Shown here piece after piece: positions 1 through 7,353 of a DNA stretch of 20,905 bases. The position numbers and the translations under genes are program-made. The stretch spans positions 1 through 20,905 of the forward strand of contig VXPJ01000040.1 in NCBI GenBank assembly GCA_009839635.1, written 5' to 3'. Source of the stretch: Pseudomonadota bacterium (GTDB taxonomy: Bacteria; Pseudomonadota; Gammaproteobacteria; UBA4575). Each line of letters starts with the position of its first letter. Within the stretch, counting starts at the first letter, position 1. Under the pieces are notes generated by a model. That model was not told where the DNA came from, made no database searches, and saw only the letters and a list, made by a program, of their open reading frames with translations.

Positions 1-1594
1 CAATTACCCGGATGTTGCTGGTAGCCTCGTAGCTGACCATGAAGCGGGGGGTGTATCCATCGGAGGATACCTTTTCGTCCTGGTGCTGGGCTTTCGAATT
101 CGAGAAAGGACCTCCTGACAGGAAGGTCTTGTCCTCTTCCCAGTCATACCAGCGCAGCCCGGCCGTCAGGCCCAGCCGGTCTCCCAGCATGTATGTCGCC
201 TCCCCGAACAAGGCGGTCTGCCTCAGGTCGTAGGTTAGGTCAGACGAATAGGGCGAATCCACGGCGTTCGGGAAGTTGTTATCGGCTGAAGGAACGAACG
301 CGTCATACCCCGGTGTCGGCAGTCGCTGGGAATAGTCACGCTCCACATCCGAGAAAAACACGCCTGCAAGCCACTGTAGTGTACTGTCATCGCTTGAACT
401 GACACGCAACTCGTGTGTAACTTGTTCAAGGTCCGTGGTGTCACGCAGGTTGGAAGGGCGCAATGCGTCTTCATCCGAAAGACTCAGGGAGCCGATGCTC
501 ACACTGCCGGTCAGCGCACTGGCGTCACGACTGACCAGGAGGTCGCGGCGGATATAACTGGCAGTGTAGGTCATGTCCAGGGAATCCTTGATGCCCCACT
601 CGACGACTGTATCCAGAATCAGGGTCTCGTCCTCAAACGCCTCATCTAGCAGCAGGAACTGCTCTCTCCTGTCAAGGCTGACAGGGGCGATGATTGCAGG
701 GTCGGTATAGGGGCTTCGGAACAGGTTGTATACTTCTTCGCGGTTGAATCCACCCAGATCGATGTCCTGATAGACTATGCGCGGGGTGATGGACAGGTTC
801 TCAAGCGGCTCCCACAACAGAGCAATGCGCCCGCCGAAACGGGTGCCGTCATTGACATCTTCTTCGGTAGACCCATCTTCTCTGAGTGCATCGATGAATC
901 CGCCGTACCCCGTAAAGTAGGCTACTGCCCGTGCCGCTGCCGAATCTCCCAAGGCTAAGTTGCTGGCCAGTTTGAAATGTTCTCCGTGCGAACCATCATC
1001 GATCTGGTTTGCGTCCAACTCAATCTTGGTTTCATTTACGCCCAGCAGTGGCTGGTTGGTGATGTAGCGCACCGTGCCACCGATCGAACCGGATCCGAAC
1101 AGCGTTCCCTGCGGTCCCCTCAGGGTTTCCACCCGGCTCAGATCAAACAAGTCGATGTCTGGAGTGAACAGGGACAAGGAAATCGGGGTTTCATCGAGAT
1201 AGACACCGACTTGCTCCTTGACTCCAGGCTGGTCGCGCACGATCTGGCCCGAGGAAATGCCGCGGATGCTCACCACGCTTTGCCCAGGACCCAGATTCTG
1301 TATGGTAAGTCCGGCAATATTCCGGGAAAGATCTTCCAGATTTGTAGTGTTCAGGCGTTCAATATCCTCCTCCGACTGGACATTCAGGGAAAAGGGCACC
1401 TCCTGTTCAGGCTGGAGGCGTTTGGTTGCAGTTACGAAAATCCCGGGAAGGGCATGGCTGCCGCCTTGTGACGATGCCTCCGATTCGGTCTCTCCTCCCT
1501 GCTCGGCATGTGCACCTTGAGCGAGAGCGGCAAAACCAATGGAAAAGATAAAAAATGTCCATGCAAATGCATGTCGGCTGCAAGATCGCTGCAT
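1..1594 (-). CDS. TonB-dependent outer-membrane receptor (C-terminus outside window)
   Basis: The minus-strand frame is open from an ATG at 1594 to the window edge, about 531 codons, with no stop. Residues 1-30 form a signal peptide: a basic start, a hydrophobic core, and cleavage expected after AHA. A TonB-box-like stretch (GIFVTATKR, near residue 50) and a plug domain follow. Plug hallmarks are the SIRGISSG segment, then ETLRGPQGTLFGSGSIGG, then a GGTVRYI strand. The rest reads as alternating beta-barrel strands and loops ending in aromatic residues. Family members import siderophores, cobalamin, sugars or other large ligands using TonB energy. The ligand cannot be told from this sequence. 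The start is supported by a purine-rich AGGGGGG six bases upstream. The barrel end is missing because the window stops, not because the gene is broken. The gene follows fabA in the same orientation but has its own likely promoter. Confidence 0.9.
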   Translation of the reverse strand, partial: MQRSCSRHAFAWTFFIFSIGFAALAQGAHAEQGGETESEASSQGGSHALPGIFVTATKRLQPEQEVPFSLNVQSEEDIERLNTTNLEDLSRNIAGLTIQNLGPGQSVVSIRGISSGQIVRDQPGVKEQVGVYLDETPISLSLFTPDIDLFDLSRVETLRGPQGTLFGSGSIGGTVRYITNQPLLGVNETKIELDANQIDDGSHGEHFKLASNLALGDSAAARAVAYFTGYGGFIDALREDGSTEEDVNDGTRFGGRIALLWEPLENLSITPRIVYQDIDLGGFNREEVYNLFRSPYTDPAIIAPVSLDRREQFLLLDEAFEDETLILDTVVEWGIKDSLDMTYTASYIRRDLLVSRDASALTGSVSIGSLSLSDEDALRPSNLRDTTDLEQVTHELRVSSSDDSTLQWLAGVFFSDVERDYSQRLPTPGYDAFVPSADNNFPNAVDSPYSSDLTYDLRQTALFGEATYMLGDRLGLTAGLRWYDWEEDKTFLSGGPFSNSKAQHQDEKVSSDGYTPRFMVSYEATSNIRVI

Positions 1595-1638
1595 GATTGT
1601 CCCCCCTGCGAGATCCCTGGCTTATCTCCCAAAACCAG

Positions 1639-1666
1639 ATTATCGTTCTAACCCCAAGTTTAACAA
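1639..1666 (-). promoter_or_regulatory. Likely sigma-70 promoter of the TonB-dependent receptor
   Basis: On the minus strand TTGTTA (1666-1661) and GATAAT (1644-1639) are separated by 16 bases. Transcription would begin near 1632, giving a leader of about 38 bases before the receptor ATG. The match is good by eye but has not been scored against a model. Confidence 0.45.
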
Positions 1667-1754
1667 AGATTCAGGGAAATGCATGCCGCAGGGGTCGCCG
1701 TTTGCTTGAACTTCTCTGGGTTGATTCCAGGCATTTACCGGTATTCATGGGCGG

Positions 1755-1770
1755 ATCCTGCATGCAGGAT
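1755..1770. repeat. Perfect 16-bp palindrome between fabA and the receptor
   Basis: ATCCTGCATGCAGGAT reads identically on both strands. It lies about 90-115 bases upstream of the proposed receptor -35 box and about 100 bases past the fabA stop. It has no loop or T-run, so a protein-binding operator is more likely than a terminator. The cognate regulator is unknown. Confidence 0.5.
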
Positions 1771-1872
1771 GCTCTGCAGTTTTTCAGCTCTCCTTTCCGT
1801 CGGCCTGTCAGCCGGTCTTTACGGGGCCGGGCACAGGGCCTCGAGGTCGCTGTACACTGCAAAAAGCGGTTT

Positions 1873-2388
1873 TCAGAAACCTTCAGTAGAAAGAAATAGT
1901 CCGACCCGCAGGTCTTTTGCAACGTAGATCGTTCTTCCATCCACAGACATCGTGCCATCCGCAATGCCCATGGCGGCACCACGCTTGACGATTCTCTTGA
2001 TGTCCAGTCGGTAATCGACCCGATTTGCATCCGGCAACACCTGGCCTGTGAAGCGGACCTCATTGACCCCGAGAGCCCGACCGCGGCCAGGCACGCCACT
2101 CCATGCAATAAAAAATCCCAGCAATTGCCACAGTGCATCCAGTCCCAGACATCCGGGCATGACAGGATCTCCTGCAAAATGACAATCGAAAAACCATAGA
2201 TCGGACTTGATATCGAGTTCGGCTTCAACCTCACCACGTCCGTACTGCCCTGTATCGTCCATGATTTTTGTGATTCGATCGATCATCAGCATGTTGGGCA
2301 GGGGCAGCTGTGCGTTCCCCGGCCCGAACATTTTGCCATGACTGCAGGCCAGCAACTCCTCGTAGGAATATGAGCTTTTTTTAGACAC
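1873..2388 (-). CDS. fabA: 3-hydroxyacyl-[acyl-carrier-protein] dehydratase/isomerase FabA
   Basis: 171 residues, matching the roughly 172 of Escherichia coli FabA. FabA dehydrates 3-hydroxydecanoyl-ACP and isomerises trans-2- to cis-3-decenoyl-ACP, starting unsaturated fatty acid synthesis in the cytoplasm. The diagnostic segment reads CHFAGDPVMPGCLGLDALWQ, with catalytic His70 and Asp84 at the family positions. Flanking PNMLMIDR, VEAELDI, GRALGVNEVRFTGQVLP and the KDLRVGLF end also match. The start is GTG at 2388, chosen because GGAAGG sits eight bases upstream. An ATG seven bases earlier opens only four codons, in another frame. FabB, the usual partner, is not adjacent: a TonB receptor lies downstream and an unrelated divergent gene upstream. 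Confidence 0.96.
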   Translation of the reverse strand: MSKKSSYSYEELLACSHGKMFGPGNAQLPLPNMLMIDRITKIMDDTGQYGRGEVEAELDIKSDLWFFDCHFAGDPVMPGCLGLDALWQLLGFFIAWSGVPGRGRALGVNEVRFTGQVLPDANRVDYRLDIKRIVKRGAAMGIADGTMSVDGRTIYVAKDLRVGLFLSTEGF

Positions 2389-2413
2389 GTGTCATGCCTT
2401 CCAGGTCATGACC
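2384..2413. promoter_or_regulatory. Two short palindromes around the fabA start
   Basis: GACACGTGTC (2384-2393) and GGTCATGACC (2404-2413) are each perfect 10-bp palindromes with centres exactly 20 bp apart. The fabA Shine-Dalgarno GGAAGG lies between them and the GTG start lies inside the first. They could be operator half-sites or could affect translation; chance cannot be excluded. Confidence 0.25.
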
Positions 2414-2841
2414 CTATAGATTGATTTCATGTGGGCAGGAGTTGGGTGTGTAGAGATGGTATTGTTCTCTAAGTGTAGCAAAAAACACTCTTGCCCGGGG
2501 TTCAGAGCGAAACCGTGTTGACGGGTTTTAGCTAACGACCCGGTCCTTTCACGTAAATGGGAAGCTGTTTTCCTGCAACACCCGGGCCCGTGGTTTTGCT
2601 TTGCCACGCAGTCGAGAAAGTTGTATAAAGAAGCTGCTTCCAGCGCGGGCAAGCGAGCACCGATGTGGTGGCGTGCTGCGCATTGCCGCTGAATGTGCCA
2701 AAAGGAAGATGGTGCAAGTGCTCCACAGCCACCATGTCCCATACGCTTTGACCGCTGCGGACTTAGAAATCTTTTTTGAATACGTCGTCTTTACTGGTCG
2801 TCAGGTCCGAAATACTGGCATGAACTGCAGGGGTAAAACTG
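2389..2841. other. Divergent intergenic region, fabA / unknown helical protein
   Basis: 453 bases separate the divergent starts. The region holds the fabA ribosome-binding site with paired palindromes at its left end and a good plus-strand promoter at 2601-2629 for the right-hand gene. Short open frames here on both strands have no coding character. I could not choose a convincing fabA promoter, and I see no clear riboswitch or RNA gene. Confidence 0.6.
2601..2629 (+). promoter_or_regulatory. Likely sigma-70 promoter of the unknown helical protein
   Basis: TTGCCA (2601-2606) and TATAAA (2624-2629) have the optimal 17-base spacer. The start point would fall near 2636, leaving an unusually long leader of about 205 bases before the GTG at 2842. 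Confidence 0.5.
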
Positions 2842-3552
2842 GTGGTTGAAAAATTTGATCCTACCCGGCAACCCCTTCACGATGCCATGAGTGCATTCCA
2901 GTCTGCAGATGAGCGCGTCTGGTTTGAAAACAAGTTGCTCAAGTGCCGCCAAAAGTTGCGGGATCTTCCCCGGGAGGCAAGTAATTTCCAGCGTGCGCAA
3001 CTGGAGCTCGAAATCGCAGAGGCACTGATCGGACTCAACCGGCTGGAGGAGGCTTGGTCGTGTGCCCGGCCCCTTGTCGAACTGTTTATTGCGGAACAGA
3101 AGTTCGAGCATGCAGTAAAGGCCTGTCGGGTGCTGTATCAGGCCAACCAGGAAGATTCGATCGTCGCGCTGGGGCAGGGCTGCTGGCTTGCCGTCACTTA
3201 TCCAGTAGATCCGGGCCTGTCCATCGAAATGCTCCATAACATCGTGGATGAAACCCCGGAGCAGTCCGATGGTGCGGCAGTTGCTGCCATGGCGGCACAC
3301 TACATTGCCGATGTGCGCGCGAAAGAGCAGCATGAAAACCTGACCTTCCTTACCATGCAGATCCTTGCGAAAGTGGCCAAGCGCCACCGCGGCATTGAAG
3401 ATGAAGAATCCATCAGGATGTGGATTGAAATTCTGGAGCTGAATGACACGGACAAGCTTTTCAATCGTCTGGCGACAATAGTCGATGTTATGACGGGTGA
3501 TTCATGGTGGTTCGACCGCGACCACTTGCGCGCGCAACTGCCGGTCAATTAA
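2842..3552 (+). CDS. Hypothetical alpha-helical (TPR-like) protein
   Basis: 236 residues; I do not recognise the family. There is no signal peptide, membrane segment or metal-binding cysteine cluster, so it is probably cytosolic. The sequence is rich in Leu, Ala, Glu and Arg and reads as successive amphipathic helices. Residues about 45-125 look like helix pairs of the tetratricopeptide/SEL1 kind (for example EIAEALIGLNRLEEAWS). The end is Trp-rich (GDSWWFDRDHLRAQLPVN). The start is GTG, preceded at eight bases by AGGGG. The frame has a stop 21 bases upstream and the next in-frame ATG is at 2887, so GTG is the best choice. It is a single-gene unit between divergent fabA and a separate promoter region for the molybdoenzyme. 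A helical-repeat adaptor is a guess from composition only. Confidence 0.75.
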   Translation: MVEKFDPTRQPLHDAMSAFQSADERVWFENKLLKCRQKLRDLPREASNFQRAQLELEIAEALIGLNRLEEAWSCARPLVELFIAEQKFEHAVKACRVLYQANQEDSIVALGQGCWLAVTYPVDPGLSIEMLHNIVDETPEQSDGAAVAAMAAHYIADVRAKEQHENLTFLTMQILAKVAKRHRGIEDEESIRMWIEILELNDTDKLFNRLATIVDVMTGDSWWFDRDHLRAQLPVN

Positions 3553-3726
3553 GGGATTGCGAATTGCAACATGCCATCCGCCGCCCTGTGAATACGGCCA
3601 GCGGTTACAGCCCGGGTAGCAGCGGGATAGTCTATTGATAACACAGGGTGCATCATCCATGGGTACGGTTTGCCTAGGGGCTGACTGCTGCGGTCGGCCA
3701 CCTGAAAATTTCTGGCCTGCCCGCGA

Positions 3727-3752
3727 ATTTGCACATGCAAATGCCTTATAAT
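3727..3752 (+). promoter_or_regulatory. Operator-like inverted repeat abutting a TATAAT box
   Basis: ATTTGCA-CA-TGCAAAT (3727-3742) has 7-bp perfect arms and a 2-bp centre. It ends four bases before TATAAT (3747-3752). At 17-base spacing the -35 position reads CGAATT, a poor match. A strong -10 with a weak -35 and a dyad across the spacer fits a regulated promoter. A dimeric repressor, or an activator that distorts the spacer, could bind here; no regulator gene is next to it. Confidence 0.5.
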
Positions 3753-3831
3753 CCGCACGATAAACCGCTTTATGGCAAAGACCTGGGCTGGATACGTAGA
3801 CCCGCCGGATCACACATTAGAATAGAAGGAC

Positions 3832-3851
3832 CGGCAGCTGGCGTCCTGCCG
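3832..3851 (+). repeat. Hairpin in the molybdoenzyme leader
   Basis: CGGCAG (3832-3837) pairs with CTGCCG (3846-3851) across an 8-base loop, 38 bases before the ATG. There is no following T-run, so it is a leader stem, not a classical terminator. Its role is unknown. Confidence 0.35.
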
Positions 3852-3889
3852 TGGAAGTGATCCGCTGAACAGAGTGGGAGGCACTGGCG

Positions 3890-6184
3890 ATGCAAACCGA
3901 CAAGATCAAAGTACCCAAGGGACATTCTGTTCATCATGTGACATGCCCTCACGATTGTCCGGATTCGTGTTCAATGCTGGTCACCCGCGATGACAGCACC
4001 GGCCGTGCAGTGCGTATCGAGGGCGACCCTACCCACCCGATTACCCGCGGCTATTTGTGCAACAAGGTCAACCACTATCTCGATTTCGTCTACAACGACA
4101 ACCGTGTGCTGTACCCGCACAAGCGGGTGGGTCCGAAAGGGCCGGGCGCCAGGTTTGAACGTGTCAGCTGGGATGAGGCACTCGATACGATCACCGGCAA
4201 CTTCAAGCATGTGATTGACGAGTATGGAAGTGAGGCCGTACAGCCTTATTCCTATTCAGGCACCATGGGCATGGTGGGTTACTGGACCATGGATTCCCGC
4301 TTCTGGAACAAGATGGAAGCGGCCGGGCTGATCCAGTCCATCTGTATCTTTGCGGCCATGTGGGCAGGATTGCATACCTATGGCATGGCGCACCCGAACA
4401 TGTCCGTTCACGAGGCGGCCGAAGAAGCGGACCTGATGATACTGTGGGGGGCCAACCTGGTGAGCACAGGAGTCCATGCCATCCCGTTTATACGTGAAGC
4501 CAAAGAACGCGGCATGAAACTCGTGGTGATCGACCCCCGGGTTACGCGTACTACCATGATGGCGGACTGGCATATCCAGCCCCGGCCAGGAACCGATGCC
4601 GCATTGGCGCTGGGCATGATGAAAGTGATTGTCGACCGAGGCTTGCATGATCTGGAATTTCTCAAGGAGCAAACCAATGGCTGGGAAGCCCTGCTGGAAA
4701 CGGAATTGCCTAAGTACCCGCTGGAAAGGGTGGCCGAAATCACCGGGCTTACGACTGCGGAAATTGAAAAATTTGCCCTGGAGTATGCCTCGACGAAGAA
4801 ATCCTACATACGTGCGAACTACGGCTTGAACCGTCATCAGAACGCAGGCCAGATGTGCCGCTCCATTCTCGTTCTTCCCTGCATCACTGGAGCTTGGCGC
4901 GAGTCCTGCGGCGGTGCCTGTTTTGGCAACCTGGAGGAGATGTGGCTCCGCTGGGATCTGGACAAGCTGCACCGCACGGACCTGGGCACGCGAAAGCGTT
5001 CAATCAACATGGTCCAGCTCGGTCGTGCACTGTCGGATCATATTGATGCGGAAGGCAAGACGATGGACCCCCCGATCAAAAGCCTGTTCGTTTACAACTC
5101 GGACCCTGCCAACTGTGCGCCGAACACCAATAACGTCCGCAAGGGCCTGATGCGCGATGACCTTTTCGTTGCAGTGCATGAAACATTCTGGACGGATACC
5201 TGCCTGTATGCGGATATCGTGATTCCGGCAGACACGCAACTGGAGCGTACGGACATGGTGGCCACCTACGGAAACTGGTACTACACCATGAACCGGCCCG
5301 TGATCGAACCGCTCGGGGAGAGTGTCAGAAATTCCGAACTGTTTCGCATGCTGGCACAGCGCATGGGCTATGTGGAAGAAGGAGACAACGCCTTCACGCA
5401 AACGGACGAGGAGATCATTCGCGACGTCATGTTTGACGAGGGCGAGCACAATCCCTTGATGGAAGGCATCACCTATGAGGATATCCTGAAAGACGGCTTC
5501 GTCAGGGCCAATACCGACTCCGAGCGAAGAAACTTCCTTAAGAATGGCTGGCCAACGGATTCGGGGAAAATTGATATCTGGTGCGAAAAGCTAAAGGAAG
5601 AGGGCATCAACCCCCTGCCTTCCTACGTGCCGGAAATCGAAGGACAGGAAGACCCGAAACGCAAGGACTATCCATTGCAGGTGCTGAGTAGCGCCGCACA
5701 CTATTTCATTGGTGATTCATTCCAGTCGGTTCCGCGCCTGCAGGCCATGATGTCAAGGCCCACTGTGGAACTGAATCCTGAAGATGCCAAGGCACGTGGC
5801 ATCGAGGATGGTGATCTTTGCTGCATGTACAATGATCGTGGGGAAACCTATGCGTATGCTGTCATTATCGATGGGCTGTTGCCCGGTGTCTGTTCTACAC
5901 AGAAGCAGTTCAAAGGCAGCAACACGCCGAATGGCGTGAATATAAATGCGCTGAACTCGGAAATGTTGACTGATTTCGGGACCAGTCCGACTTTCTATTC
6001 CTGTCTCGTGGAAATCAAGAAAGCCAGCGAGGACATGCGCAAGCAGACTCTGCTGAAAGAGTGGGGAGGGCTGCAGGGCTACATCAGGAAGTGGCGCGAG
6101 GACCCGCGCAATGACGGTATCGAAGCCACGGATGATGAAATCATTGCATTTGCTAAAGAACAGCACCCGGGAGTCTTCGGCTGA
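3890..6184 (+). CDS. Molybdopterin (bis-MGD) oxidoreductase, DMSO-reductase superfamily, substrate unknown
   Basis: 764 residues. The N-terminal Fe4S4 module has Cys19, Cys23, Cys27 (CPHDCPDSC) and Cys57 (RGYLCNKV), followed by the catalytic domains. The superfamily segments include WDEALDTI, the region near 440 (DLMILWGAN), DPRVTRTTMMADWHIQPRPG and LFVYNSDPANCAPN. A C-terminal dinucleotide-binding domain starts near residue 600 (QVLSSAAHYF) and includes the VELNPEDAKARGIEDGD signature. No twin-arginine signal peptide is present, so the enzyme is predicted to stay in the cytoplasm. There is no in-frame TGA, so no selenocysteine is indicated. The overall pattern is the broad COG0243 group close to formate-dehydrogenase-like and transhydroxylase/acetylene-hydratase-like enzymes; that group has many members of unknown substrate. 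The ATG at 3890 has GGGAGG eight bases upstream. A reductase gene follows 41 bases downstream. The metal could be Mo or W. Confidence 0.88.
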   Translation: MQTDKIKVPKGHSVHHVTCPHDCPDSCSMLVTRDDSTGRAVRIEGDPTHPITRGYLCNKVNHYLDFVYNDNRVLYPHKRVGPKGPGARFERVSWDEALDTITGNFKHVIDEYGSEAVQPYSYSGTMGMVGYWTMDSRFWNKMEAAGLIQSICIFAAMWAGLHTYGMAHPNMSVHEAAEEADLMILWGANLVSTGVHAIPFIREAKERGMKLVVIDPRVTRTTMMADWHIQPRPGTDAALALGMMKVIVDRGLHDLEFLKEQTNGWEALLETELPKYPLERVAEITGLTTAEIEKFALEYASTKKSYIRANYGLNRHQNAGQMCRSILVLPCITGAWRESCGGACFGNLEEMWLRWDLDKLHRTDLGTRKRSINMVQLGRALSDHIDAEGKTMDPPIKSLFVYNSDPANCAPNTNNVRKGLMRDDLFVAVHETFWTDTCLYADIVIPADTQLERTDMVATYGNWYYTMNRPVIEPLGESVRNSELFRMLAQRMGYVEEGDNAFTQTDEEIIRDVMFDEGEHNPLMEGITYEDILKDGFVRANTDSERRNFLKNGWPTDSGKIDIWCEKLKEEGINPLPSYVPEIEGQEDPKRKDYPLQVLSSAAHYFIGDSFQSVPRLQAMMSRPTVELNPEDAKARGIEDGDLCCMYNDRGETYAYAVIIDGLLPGVCSTQKQFKGSNTPNGVNINALNSEMLTDFGTSPTFYSCLVEIKKASEDMRKQTLLKEWGGLQGYIRKWREDPRNDGIEATDDEIIAFAKEQHPGVFG

Positions 6185-6225
6185 ATCCTGACAGCATTTT
6201 TTCCAGCCTCTAGCGCACGGACATC

Positions 6226-7353
6226 ATGACCGCGATGCAAAAGAACTTTCACGATCCATTTGACCACTACATCCGGGAACTGCCTGTCCCGGATCCTGAA
6301 ATCAAGGGCCGAAGGGTGCGGATCAACCAAGGCACCATCAAGAGCATCACCCACCTCACGCATGACACGCTTGAACTGGTCGTCCGATGTGACCCAGCAA
6401 GCCAGCCACTGGACGGAGCTGCCGGGCAGTACGCCACGCTCAAGGTGCCGGGAATAAGGAAATCACGCTCCTACTCGTTTGCCAAAACCCCGGAGGACGA
6501 AAACCCGGGTGAACACACCTTCTACATACGCTTGGTGCCCGGCGGGGAGCTGTCTGGCTGGCTGGCGGAAGGGGATCGCGCTGGCGAGCATGTCGAGCTT
6601 GCAGGGCCATTGGGGACGTTCGGGCTCGACGCCTCGGATGACACCATGGTCTGTATTGCCGGCGGTAGTGGCATGAGTGCGATCGCAGCCATCGTCAAGC
6701 ATGCCGCCAACCTGGGTGTCGCCAGGGACTGTTTCTTTTTCTATGGCGCACGCACACAAAAGGACCTGTACTGTCACGAGGAGATGCGGGCTGTGGGTGA
6801 CCGGTGGAACTCGGCGCACAGTTTTGAATTCATTCCGGTCTTGTCGGAGGAGCCTGAAGCCAGCGACTGGAGTGGCCCTCGCGGACTGGTGACGGCTTTT
6901 GTCAAAAACGAGTACCTGGACCAGGGCAGGCTGCCGACTCACGGGGTCAAGGCTTATTTTTGTGGCCCGCCTCCGATGATAGACCATGGAGTCGAGGTAT
7001 TTGCAAGTGCCGGACTGGGGGATGAAAACATCTATTTCGACAAGTTCGAAGACGCAAGTTCGCCGGCACCGGTGGTTGACAACACCAAGTGTGTCCTGTG
7101 TGATGAATGCCTGCTGGTGAAGCCGGTTGCCAACTGCCTGGTGGAAGCAACAAATTTCAAGATAAATGGCGGCGACTTTGCCTTTTCTTTTGAACAGGTA
7201 CAGCCTGCACGCACCTCAGGGCTGTATTACAACTCCCTGTATATCGATGAGGGCGAGTGTGTGCGTTGTTTTGCATGTGTTGATGCCTGTCCCCACGATG
7301 CAATTTCCGTGGACTATGACAGAACACCCAAAACGCTGAGGATGTATACATAG
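6226..7353 (+). CDS. FAD/NAD(P)H-dependent ferredoxin reductase with C-terminal 4Fe-4S ferredoxin module
   Basis: 375 residues. Residues about 30-135 are a ferredoxin-NADP reductase type flavin domain with the FAD motif RSYSFA (81-86). Residues about 140-275 are the nucleotide-binding domain, with GGSGMSA (147-153), FYGARTQKDLY and CGPPPMI (246-252). The C-terminal 90 residues carry eight cysteines: C289, C292, C295 and C304, then C345, C348, C351 and C355, the last being followed by Pro as in bacterial 2[4Fe-4S] ferredoxins. Benzoate- and toluene-dioxygenase-type reductases with the same FAD/NAD core usually carry an N-terminal plant-type [2Fe-2S] domain. That domain is absent here. It most likely shuttles electrons between NAD(P)H and the molybdoenzyme encoded 41 bases upstream. 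The Shine-Dalgarno is weak (GGA), so translational coupling is possible; a second ATG at 6235 is an alternative start. Confidence 0.85.
   Translation: MTAMQKNFHDPFDHYIRELPVPDPEIKGRRVRINQGTIKSITHLTHDTLELVVRCDPASQPLDGAAGQYATLKVPGIRKSRSYSFAKTPEDENPGEHTFYIRLVPGGELSGWLAEGDRAGEHVELAGPLGTFGLDASDDTMVCIAGGSGMSAIAAIVKHAANLGVARDCFFFYGARTQKDLYCHEEMRAVGDRWNSAHSFEFIPVLSEEPEASDWSGPRGLVTAFVKNEYLDQGRLPTHGVKAYFCGPPPMIDHGVEVFASAGLGDENIYFDKFEDASSPAPVVDNTKCVLCDECLLVKPVANCLVEATNFKINGGDFAFSFEQVQPARTSGLYYNSLYIDEGECVRCFACVDACPHDAISVDYDRTPKTLRMYT

Larger units (their letters stand above)
3553..3889 (+). other. Leader region of the molybdoenzyme operon
   Basis: 337 bases with no gene. It holds a TATAAT box (3747-3752), an inverted repeat overlapping the spacer/-35 area (3727-3742), a second short dyad ATAAA-CCGC-TTTAT (3760-3773) at the expected start of the transcript, a 6-bp hairpin (3832-3851) and the ribosome-binding site of the next gene. 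No convincing terminator for the upstream gene was seen. Confidence 0.55.

Noticed and set aside
2791..3387. 198-codon minus-strand open frame
   Set aside because: It is antisense to the 236-aa helical gene, which has the better start signal and composition. The minus frame has no recognisable motif.
3729..3752. TTGCAC plus TATAAT as a standard promoter
   Set aside because: The spacer is only 12 bases, too short for sigma-70. The TTGCAC is better explained as part of the inverted repeat.
4256..4972. 238-codon minus-strand open frame
   Set aside because: It is antisense to the catalytic domain of the molybdoenzyme and contains no motif.
3890..6184. Possible selenocysteine formate dehydrogenase
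   Set aside because: There is no in-frame TGA anywhere in the 764 codons and no recoding signal was needed to read the frame.
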